33,651 nt of DNA from Moorena sp. SIO3H5. Its GTDB lineage: Bacteria; Cyanobacteriota; Cyanobacteriia; Cyanobacteriales; Coleofasciculaceae. This document shows, piece by piece, positions 15,282 to 22,917 of the stretch (within the stretch, counting starts at the first letter, position 1; every line of letters starts with the position of its first letter). Position numbers and translations under genes: made by a program. The notes under the pieces were generated by a model. That model made no database searches and had not been told where the DNA came from. It was given only the letters and a program-made list of their open reading frames with translations. The stretch spans positions 28,878-62,528 of the forward strand of contig NZ_JAAHHS010000010.1 in NCBI RefSeq assembly GCF_010692395.1, given 5' to 3'.

Positions 15282-17783
15282 ATGAAAGACCTAAAGCCCA
15301 ATGATTTACTTGATGGGCGTTATCGAGTAATTGATACCTTAGCCCAAGGTGGGTTTGGAAAAACTTACATTGCCGAAGATACTCGCCGACCCACTAATCC
15401 CCAGTGCGTTATCAAACAACTGAAGCCACCTACCAATCATCCCAAATCCTTGGAAAATGCCAGACGTTTGTTCCGAACTGAAGCCGAAACTCTAGAGAGA
15501 CTGGGGAAGAATGACCAAATTCCGATGCTTTTAGCTTACTTCGAGGAAGATGAAGAGTTTTACCTGGTTCAAGAGTTTATTGAAGGAAACACCCTCAGCA
15601 CTGAAATAAAACCTGGTCAAAGCTGGTCTGAAAGCCAAGTTCGTCAAATGCTTCAGGAAGTCTTGAGAGCTCTCAGCTTTATCCACCAAAATCGAGTTAT
15701 CCATCGTGATATCAAGCCCGATAATATCATCCGACGACATCGGGACAATAAGCTGGTTTTAGTTGACTTCGGCACAGTCAAGCAAATTCGCGGACCCAAC
15801 CATCAAGTCAGTGGCACAATCGCCGTTGGAACCCCTGGTTATATGTCCACAGAACAAGGTAGAGGTAATCCTCGTGCCAACAGTGATATTTATGGTCTTG
15901 GCATGATTGCTATCCAGGCCGTAACTGGCTTAACGATTAATCAAATTCAAGAAGACCCTAATACTGGAGAAGTGATTTGGGAACCTTGGGCAAAGATCAG
16001 CGATGACTTAAAGTGGATTCTCTCTAAGATGGTGCGCTACCATTTTAGGGAACGTTATCAGTCTGCCACAGAGGTTCTACAGGCTCTTGAGTCATACCCA
16101 CAAGTCTCATTACCACAACAGCAATCAGTACAACAGCCGACAATAATACAACCGACACTAGTTCCGCAACAGCACTCTTCAGTCCCCTCAACAGGGATTC
16201 CATCGATACCACAGTCTGGGCAACCTCAACCCACAGATATTTCATTACCACCATCTCAACTTTCGGCAACAGCAGCCTCATCGGCGCAACCGTTTGCTGG
16301 GTCTCAGTCTTCGGGAGTTGGCTCTCAAAACCCTCGTCGGTTATTGCTCCCCATCGGTGTCGCCACTACTTTTATTGGCATCCTTATCTATTTAATCTGG
16401 TTATTTTTATTTAATAACACTCCCAATACTACGGAGTCAGCCAACCCATCACCTTTTGCTACGAATCCTCAAATTACTCCAACTTCAATACCTGATCAGA
16501 GTAATATTCAAGCTCGAATTAGCTTTGGAGAAAAGTCCCTAGTTAAAACAGAAGAGGTAGGCACTCCAAATCTGCAATTTCAAGCTGCCAAACAACAGGG
16601 TATGAAAGCCATGGCTGCTCGTGATTATGACAAAGCCATGAATAACTTTGAAGCAGCAATTCGGAAATATCCCAACGCTCCTGAAACTCTAATTTATCTC
16701 AATAATTCTCGTATTGGTAATCAGAAATCCTATACTATTGCTGTCGCTGGACCGATTGCTACTGACCCCGATGGCACATTAGCAATTTTGCGTGGCGTTG
16801 CTCAAGCTCAAGATGAAATAAATAAAACTGGGGGAATTAATGGCGTACCCCTTAAAGTAGCTATTACCAGTGATGATCAAAATCCCGATACTGCTAAAAA
16901 AATTGCGTCAGAATTGGTCAACAATCCGGAAATATTAGGTGTAATTGGTCATTCCGCTAGCAGTGTAACCTTAGCCGCAGGAGAAGTATATAATTCCGGT
17001 AAACTAGCAGCTATCTCTGCTGTTAGTACTTCCGTAAAGTTGTCAAACTTTAGCCCCTATGTGTTTCGCTCAGTGCCAAATGATGCGTTTTCAGCCAGAG
17101 CCTTAGCTAACTACATGCTCACCCAGTTGAAAAAGCAGAATGCAGCGGTTTTCTATAATTCTAAGAGTGACTACAGCAAGTCTCTCAGAACTGAATTTGT
17201 CACAGCGGTTTCTCTAGGAGGAGCACAAGTTGTTGATGAGATTGACATCTCCAATCCAGATTTTAATCCTGCTACACTTGTAGAACAAGCGATTGAGCGG
17301 GGAGCACAGGTGCTATTTTTAGCTCCTAACCCAGCAGTTCTAGATCAAGCTTTGGAGGTTGTTAAGGTCAATGGTAAACGTCTAAGTCTGTTGGGAGGAG
17401 ATGTAATGTATTCTCCCAAAACTTTAGAGAAAGGTTCAGAAAACGCTGGTGAAATGGTGGTAGCTGTTTTTTGGGATATTGATAGCAACCCTCAGTCAGA
17501 CTTTGTCCGTAAATCCAAAGCCCTTTGGAATGCCGAGGTTAACTGGCGCACAGCCATGGCTTACGATGGAACCCAGGCTTTGATAGAAGCCCTGAAACGT
17601 AATCCTACTCGTGCTGGTGTTCAAGAAGCCCTCTCAGCCTCAGACTTTGTAGCACCTGGAGTATCTGGTTCAATTCGGTTTTTGCGTTCAGGCGATCGCA
17701 ATGGTTCAGTCCAACTAGTAAAAATTATTCCGAATCAGAACACTTCCAGCGGTTACGATTTCCTGCCCATACCCTCTAATTAG
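15282..17783 (+). CDS. Ser/Thr kinase fused to a periplasmic-binding-protein sensor domain
   Basis: The 833-aa protein joins a cytoplasmic Hanks-type kinase (about 14-270) to an extracytoplasmic ligand-binding domain. Kinase motifs are intact: GGFGKTY (23-29), VIKQL lysine (K45), HRDIKPDN (141-148), DFG (162-164) and GTPGYMSTEQ. A Pro/Gln/Ser-rich linker (about 272-345) leads to one membrane helix (about 353-377). A TPR-like segment (about 433-475, MAARDYDKAMNNFEAAIRKY) follows. The region 482-825 resembles the substrate-binding protein of branched-chain amino acid ABC transporters (Peripla_BP_6). The layout implies a receptor kinase that senses a small ligand such as an amino acid outside the membrane; that role is inferred. 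Such fusions occur in other cyanobacteria. No transporter genes adjoin it. Confidence 0.92.
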   Translation: MKDLKPNDLLDGRYRVIDTLAQGGFGKTYIAEDTRRPTNPQCVIKQLKPPTNHPKSLENARRLFRTEAETLERLGKNDQIPMLLAYFEEDEEFYLVQEFIEGNTLSTEIKPGQSWSESQVRQMLQEVLRALSFIHQNRVIHRDIKPDNIIRRHRDNKLVLVDFGTVKQIRGPNHQVSGTIAVGTPGYMSTEQGRGNPRANSDIYGLGMIAIQAVTGLTINQIQEDPNTGEVIWEPWAKISDDLKWILSKMVRYHFRERYQSATEVLQALESYPQVSLPQQQSVQQPTIIQPTLVPQQHSSVPSTGIPSIPQSGQPQPTDISLPPSQLSATAASSAQPFAGSQSSGVGSQNPRRLLLPIGVATTFIGILIYLIWLFLFNNTPNTTESANPSPFATNPQITPTSIPDQSNIQARISFGEKSLVKTEEVGTPNLQFQAAKQQGMKAMAARDYDKAMNNFEAAIRKYPNAPETLIYLNNSRIGNQKSYTIAVAGPIATDPDGTLAILRGVAQAQDEINKTGGINGVPLKVAITSDDQNPDTAKKIASELVNNPEILGVIGHSASSVTLAAGEVYNSGKLAAISAVSTSVKLSNFSPYVFRSVPNDAFSARALANYMLTQLKKQNAAVFYNSKSDYSKSLRTEFVTAVSLGGAQVVDEIDISNPDFNPATLVEQAIERGAQVLFLAPNPAVLDQALEVVKVNGKRLSLLGGDVMYSPKTLEKGSENAGEMVVAVFWDIDSNPQSDFVRKSKALWNAEVNWRTAMAYDGTQALIEALKRNPTRAGVQEALSASDFVAPGVSGSIRFLRSGDRNGSVQLVKIIPNQNTSSGYDFLPIPSN

Positions 17784-17891
17784 TTTTAGGAGTTTTAGTT
17801 AGCTAATAGCTTACTATTATTGTAGTATAACTGTGTATTAATTGTATAATGTATAATACTTATTGAATTGAACAAATTAGACCGATTTAAA

Positions 17892-17930
17892 CTGGAGTTT
17901 AGACTCAAATCCAGTTAGTCTAAACTCCAG
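17892..17930. terminator. 14-bp perfect hairpin between convergent genes
   Basis: CTGGAGTTTAGACT (17892-17905) and AGTCTAAACTCCAG (17917-17930) form a perfect stem with an 11-base loop. It sits between the kinase fusion (+) and the exported protein gene (-), the expected place for a bidirectional terminator, although no long T-run follows. Confidence 0.6.
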
Positions 17931-18052
17931 AATAATGAATTATATAATCAACCGTTAATCAAAAATGATTTGTATGACCATTGAAGTGGTGACTATTGGT
18001 TTCAGACATCCTCTGAGTGGATATTCAGCCATCAACACTCAACACTTAATAC

Positions 18053-20077
18053 TCAATTTTGAAACACCGAATCCCCTGCGTCAACCCGGAGATTACCTAT
18101 TTTCCAACCTAGAGAAATCGGTTCATTACCATTAACTGGTTTGTACAGGTCAAGGTGTTTTGACCAGTCATGTTCTTTCCCATTTCGGGTCAGAATTGGC
18201 AAGTCATTTTTAGGATTGTAGGTCAGTTCAATACTCTCACCAGTGCTACCAATCCACTCCACTTTACCTAGGTCAATTTCACGTAAATCTAACTGACTTT
18301 TTTTCTTAACTGCCTGTTTGAAATCCTCATAGTTACCATGAGATTCCTCTTCTCCCACTTCTAGAGCAAAGCCAGCATAGCTATTGCCTAGGGGTGTTGC
18401 CTTCAGAGTTTTTTCCTGACTATAGAGCTTGGCAAATTTCTGGTTCGGTATAACCACCTCAGTATAGGTATCTAAATTAATCGAGCGAATCGCTAACCAA
18501 GTTTTCTCCAGTTTAAAGAACCAAATCCCGTCTTCTATTTCTGCTTGAGCCGTCTTAGGCAATTGGAAAAAGAATGGTCTATCCTTTGCTGGTCTTAACC
18601 ACAAAACTAGGTTACGGTATTGCCCAACTTGGTCTCCCTGATGTTTTCCTGGTTTCACCCAATCACCACCAGTATTAGCAACAAAATAATCCACACCCCG
18701 CTTTTGATTGTATGCCATTAGCTTGAATGGTCCGACATCACCAGCGGGGAACTCACCGGCCAAACTCCCCAACTGATAGGTATGACCAAAGAAGGTCGTT
18801 TCCCAATATCCTGGTTTATCCTCACCTCCAGGTTTCCAATTTTCGTAGACCGGTTTACTAGCCAGGATTTCCACAGGTTTCTGAAACTGCTTACGAGCTA
18901 ACTTTACCACCGCCTGGGGAGGTCGATAGGCGCTAGTAATTACGTGAATTACATCCCGTTCTGGCTTAGGATTGACTAAGGTAACATCTCCAAAATAAAG
19001 CCAGAATAGACGGGCAGCACTGGCCCCGTAGACTACATTACTTTTGCCGTAATCCCGCTTGGTCGGTCCGCCAAAACCACCTCGATAATATTTCACTGCT
19101 GCCGCCGCTGACATCCAATCTAGAGCTGCTTTGGCCAGTTGTTTCACCTCCGGCTCCTTCGCAAAGTCGTAGAGATTTAGGTAAGCCGCAAAGGTGTGGC
19201 CATGGTAAGTCTCTGAATCCCACTCTCCCATACCAATGTTGTAGAGCGCCCAGACATAGCGCTGAATTTTCTTTTTATACAGACGCCTAGTCTGTTCATT
19301 TCCGGTTTCCTCCGCCATCAGATAAACGGAAATCTCTCGCATTGCCCGGAGATTGTCCGTGTTGCGTCCATCCACCCAACCTCCTCGCACATCCGGTCCC
19401 CAACCATCACCACCTTTTCCCTTACCATAAATGGGGTGAGGACGTCCCTTGGGGTCTGTTTCTGTCCAGGTTTTGGCACCGTCAAACATTCGCTGTTTGT
19501 AGCTCGGGTCGAGAAATTGCCCAAAGAAGAAGTATTTTCGGATTTGTCCCTTGAGGGTGAAAGCGTAATAGTAGTCAATACCCTCAGTGTGTTGGTTATC
19601 TTTAGCTTGGGCATCTTCTGATTGCAGAAACTCTAGGGCTTTCTCCCGATTGCCAACAATAAAATCAAACATGGCATAGGGATAAGACCGCTTCTCATTT
19701 TCCCCATAGTTGTTGCCATAACCTTTACCACCGTAGTACTGAATCGCCTGGTTAGCTCGCACCCAGAATTCTGATTCCAATTCAGGAGTCCACTGATTCC
19801 TATACTTGGTCGCAATCGGTAAGGGTTCAATCTGAATTAGATCAGCAACAGATCTGCTAATCACTGGTTTAGCTTGTAGCGCTGGTGTGGTCGATATAAC
19901 TTGGTGGGTACAGCCCAAGACAGCACCAGCGACAAAGAAAGCATTGCTTAATAATGGAATGATTTTAACAGTGAGGTGGAATGGGCATCTTGGTGGAACT
20001 GGCATCTTGGGTAGAACTGGCATCTTGGGTAGAACTGGCATCTTGGGTAGAACTGGCATCTTGGGTAGAACTGGCAT
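18053..20077 (-). CDS. Large exported protein or lipoprotein of unknown function
   Basis: The frame is 674 codons, but the first 24 (four copies of MPVLPK) are a minisatellite and probably not original. Starting at Met25 (20003-20005), the protein begins with basic residues and a hydrophobic stretch ending AFFVAGAVLGC, a lipobox-like site (Cys56 of the long form). The mature part is rich in Trp, Tyr and Gly (ANQAIQYYGGKGYGNNYGEN; YYRGGFGGPTKRDYGKS). Its N-terminal half looks helical, its C-terminal half beta-rich (EFPAGDVGPFKLMAYNQKRG onward). This two-part layout recalls alpha/alpha-toroid plus beta-sandwich carbohydrate-active enzymes, but I recognise no catalytic motif and assign no function. 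It is convergent with the kinase fusion. Confidence 0.75.
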   Translation of the reverse strand: MPVLPKMPVLPKMPVLPKMPVLPKMPVPPRCPFHLTVKIIPLLSNAFFVAGAVLGCTHQVISTTPALQAKPVISRSVADLIQIEPLPIATKYRNQWTPELESEFWVRANQAIQYYGGKGYGNNYGENEKRSYPYAMFDFIVGNREKALEFLQSEDAQAKDNQHTEGIDYYYAFTLKGQIRKYFFFGQFLDPSYKQRMFDGAKTWTETDPKGRPHPIYGKGKGGDGWGPDVRGGWVDGRNTDNLRAMREISVYLMAEETGNEQTRRLYKKKIQRYVWALYNIGMGEWDSETYHGHTFAAYLNLYDFAKEPEVKQLAKAALDWMSAAAAVKYYRGGFGGPTKRDYGKSNVVYGASAARLFWLYFGDVTLVNPKPERDVIHVITSAYRPPQAVVKLARKQFQKPVEILASKPVYENWKPGGEDKPGYWETTFFGHTYQLGSLAGEFPAGDVGPFKLMAYNQKRGVDYFVANTGGDWVKPGKHQGDQVGQYRNLVLWLRPAKDRPFFFQLPKTAQAEIEDGIWFFKLEKTWLAIRSINLDTYTEVVIPNQKFAKLYSQEKTLKATPLGNSYAGFALEVGEEESHGNYEDFKQAVKKKSQLDLREIDLGKVEWIGSTGESIELTYNPKNDLPILTRNGKEHDWSKHLDLYKPVNGNEPISLGWKIGNLRVDAGDSVFQN

Positions 20078-20088
20078 CTTGCCAGTTT
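19983..20088. repeat. 18-bp minisatellite spanning the 5' end of the exported protein gene
   Basis: The unit TGGCATCTTGGGTAGAAC is repeated in tandem, with four near-perfect copies and degenerate units at each edge. On the minus strand it encodes MPVLPK repeats, each unit supplying an in-frame ATG. The neighbouring sequence (GGGCAGGCAGGATGCCCAC near 20103) looks like part of the same repeat family. Confidence 0.95.
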
Positions 20089-20358
20089 CATGCTTATTTT
20101 CGGGCAGGCAGGATGCCCACTCTACTGCTATTCATGGGAAGATTCAGCCACCCGACAAAAGAAGCTACTAGTAAGTGACGAGATTTCCGAGATTTCACCA
20201 GATTTCACCAATTGTAGCGATTGCTCTCAATTCTTACACAAGAACCAACACTGTACACCTGAGCGTCAACCCTAAATTAAACATCGGCACTTCACAATTT
20301 TTAATCATGGGCAATGGGGCTCAGAACGCCCAGGGATTGATAAATTCAGGATATAGTC

Positions 20359-20538
20359 ATGTTTGATTTAGTATTTGCTCGCAATTTGGCCACTACATTA
20401 ATCATACTCACTCTGTTCATTCTTAGCTTAGACAAGTTGTATCGCCAGGATCGAAACGCTGGAAAACCCCAAAGGGTAAAGCACATGCAACACGCCCTTC
20501 GAGTCGGATTTGCCCTCAAAGCAACTCAATTCCGTTGA
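20359..20538 (+). CDS. Small single-pass membrane protein, 59 aa
   Basis: An ATG at 20359 follows AGGA (20348-20351) at a good spacing of seven bases. It opens 59 codons beginning MFDLVFARNLATTLIILTL, a short N-terminus followed by one hydrophobic helix (about residues 10-24). A basic C-terminal part follows (DKLYRQDRNAGKPQRVKHMQ and beyond). The positive-inside rule would place the C-terminus in the cytoplasm. I do not recognise it among small photosystem, NDH or cytochrome b6f subunits. A strong terminator lies 243 bases downstream. Its size, helix and ribosome-binding site support a real gene, but it could still be chance. Confidence 0.5.
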   Translation: MFDLVFARNLATTLIILTLFILSLDKLYRQDRNAGKPQRVKHMQHALRVGFALKATQFR

Positions 20539-20780
20539 GATTCCCTGAACTAGGTGTGGAATAGGAGCGAGTTTCCTAGTTCGACCCAAGTTACTGGTTT
20601 CTCAGATGGCTGTGGATATTAGTAGACAACAAACCTATAGTAAGCATGGATAAGGCAAGTACGTAATTATTCGTAGGCCATTATTGCGAGTGGCTGAGAG
20701 ATTTCCGAGATTTTGCGGATACGGTTTACTATTATTTCCGATTACTCTTGTATATGGTAGTTTTAACCTTTTGCTGCATC

Positions 20781-20816
20781 CCCCTGGGGCACCCAACCGC
20801 CCATCAGGGGTTTTTT
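20781..20816 (+). terminator. Strong intrinsic terminator
   Basis: CCCCTG-GGGC-acccaacc-GCCC-at-CAGGGG forms a ten-pair stem with a two-base bulge and is followed by six T. It ends a plus-strand transcript that could come from the 59-aa gene or from an unrecognised small RNA in 20539-20780. Confidence 0.88.
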
Positions 20817-21529
20817 GTATTCAGTGTGGCTAAATTTTATGAGTTATAGTATGCTGTAGTCTTAACCGTAATTGAAGGAGAGCGCAGTGGGGAGTAGGAA
20901 TCGGGGTTTGATAATATCTAGATTAGGCTAACCCTCCCTACCCAGTCTTATCCACTCAACTCAAAGTCTCCCAAGGTTACTACACTTTTAATAATCTGTA
21001 AAAAATTCAAACTATACTAGTATTGGCCTGGGAAATACCTAAAGTTTTCCATATAAAGGAAAATCAATTTTCAGCTTTTTAAGTTTGGTAGCCCTATCAG
21101 TCAAATGCAAAGGTGATATAATATTGTTTATTTTTTTTTAGCAACTAAAACAATATCTATCAAATTTTTCTAAAAATCGTTAAAATACCACTAATAATAA
21201 ATTCAGGAAATAATAATTTTAATTTTTTGGATACTTTTACTATAAATAAATATTTGTTTAATTTTTATTAAAGTTTTTTTTATAATTAAAAATATTCTGT
21301 AAAGCTCCCCCTAAAAAACACTAAAAAAAAACCGGTTCAATAAATAAGAAAAAATCGGTTCAATAAATCCTAATTGAGACGTGATAAAAATCAGCAGGAG
21401 AATGGGTGGATTATTCCTCATCTTCCCCATCTCCATAAATCATCTCTCTACAGGTGCAACGCTCCCGATTTATCTGTTTTATCTGTGGGGAGTCGTCAAA
21501 GCTAACCAGTTCTGATGGTACAAACCCCA
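20817..21529. other. AT-rich intergenic region
   Basis: No gene was found. The stretch 21100-21370 is extremely AT-rich with long A and T runs. CGGTTCAATAAAT occurs twice, near 21333 and 21356, as a short direct repeat. The region lies between the terminator and the 3' end of the TPR gene. Confidence 0.5.
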
Positions 21530-22615
21530 CTAAAAACCAGAATTACGGGCTTGCTCCATCAATTGCTCAGCTCTACGTCCCCACTGGGGATTACCTTGGC
21601 TATTGTAAAGGTCTCTAGCATACTGCAAGACTTGCAGAGCATCACTAAATCGGTTTTGGCGCAGAAATACTACACCAGCAGCATAATACGCATTAGCGTA
21701 ATTCGAGTTAGCTACCGCTGCTTGCTGGAAGGCTGCCAGAGCACCATCCAAATCTCTCTGACTAAATAAAATTCCACCGATATTGTAGTGGGCTTCGGGG
21801 TATTTAGGATTGATTTTGATCGCTTGCTCAAACGCCTTTTTTGCTTCCTCTAGCTTGTCCTGTTGCCTATAAATCAGTCCCAAATGATATGCCGGTTCGG
21901 GAGCATTACGGCTAAATTGCATTGCTTGTTTAAATGACGCGATCGCTTGTTGGGGTGTTCGCAACTGGGACATAACTAGACCCATGTTATAGTGAGCAAC
22001 ACCGAGTAATGGGTCTAGTTCCAGAGCTCTTTCTAGGTATTCCCGTGCCTGAGACAAATTCTTTCCTTCCAACAGGGCAGCCCCTAAATTAGCAAAGGCT
22101 AGAGCAAATTCTGGATCGGTCTGGGTTGCCTGATAAAAGGCATCGGCTGACGCCTGCAATTTACCAACCTGCCGCAATGCTAGACCCAAGTTGTAGTGTG
22201 CTGGTGCTAGCTTGGGATTCAGTTGGGCTGCCTTTTCAAACGCCACAATCGCTTCAAGTACCTTACTCTGTTGAATTAATGCCAGTCCTTGATTAAGTTG
22301 CTCAAGGGCTGCCGGTTGAGTGGGTTTGAGTGCTGGTAGATACTGAGACTGAGCGATTAGTCTAGTACTGTAACCGAAAGGGCGAGTAAGGGGATGATGT
22401 CTACTCAGTCTCTCGGGTGAATCATTGATGTTATCTGGGTTAACCCCTAGAGCATAGGAAACTAGTGGCTGTGTCAGCACCAACAGCGAACTAACTCCTA
22501 GGCAGAAATAGCCTCTGGCAGTGACTTTTCTGTTAACAAACATTAAGTTGAGTGGGAACAAATTTCGCTTAAGATTTTTGAAACATTTTTTTTTATAGTT
22601 GTTACGTGTATTCAT
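21530..22615 (-). CDS. Exported tetratricopeptide-repeat (TPR) protein
   Basis: The 361-aa protein carries about seven tandem 34-residue TPR units from about residue 100 onward, for example APAHYNLGLALRQVGKLQAS, ALAFANLGAALLEGKNLSQA and PEAHYNIGGILFSQRDLDGA. TPR arrays form a helical scaffold for binding other proteins. A signal peptide is likely: from Met25 (22541-22543) the sequence reads MFVNRKVTARGYFCLGVSSL followed by LVLTQPLVSYALG. The longer start at 22615 adds a basic 24-residue leader and is less convincing. It should therefore act in the periplasm or envelope. No partner gene is adjacent. Confidence 0.87.
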   Translation of the reverse strand: MNTRNNYKKKCFKNLKRNLFPLNLMFVNRKVTARGYFCLGVSSLLVLTQPLVSYALGVNPDNINDSPERLSRHHPLTRPFGYSTRLIAQSQYLPALKPTQPAALEQLNQGLALIQQSKVLEAIVAFEKAAQLNPKLAPAHYNLGLALRQVGKLQASADAFYQATQTDPEFALAFANLGAALLEGKNLSQAREYLERALELDPLLGVAHYNMGLVMSQLRTPQQAIASFKQAMQFSRNAPEPAYHLGLIYRQQDKLEEAKKAFEQAIKINPKYPEAHYNIGGILFSQRDLDGALAAFQQAAVANSNYANAYYAAGVVFLRQNRFSDALQVLQYARDLYNSQGNPQWGRRAEQLMEQARNSGF

Positions 22616-22917
22616 ATTTTTTGAAAATTAGTGACCTAGAGTTATCTTACTTAACAGTTTTAGTAGTTTACATTACAAGACATTGCAAGTTCGATCTAGA
22701 TCAGACCAAATTAAGCTAATCTCACAACCAGATAACGTTGATCCCATCTCAACAAAACTTATGCATAAATCAGTAGTCAGGAGATAATTAGGTAAAATGA
22801 TTAGGTAAGAGAAGCGTTGACATGGCATGTTTTAACAAACTCACCTCCCTACCCGACCATCCCCTTAATGCTCCGCTTCAATGCATAAGTCCAATTGAAA
22901 TAATTTGGGGGTAAATT
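22616..22917. other. Divergent intergenic region
   Basis: The spacer lies between the divergent TPR (-) and EF-G-like (+) genes and must hold both promoters. TTGACA occurs at 22817-22822, but no good -10 follows at the right distance. No gene or RNA was recognised. Confidence 0.4.

Noticed and set aside
19887..20178. Plus-strand frames with ILGRTG or ELASWV repeats
   Set aside because: They are other-frame readings of the 18-bp minisatellite.
20560..20600. TTCGACC sequence resembling a tRNA T-loop
   Set aside because: No matching T-stem, acceptor stem or anticodon arm can be built around it.
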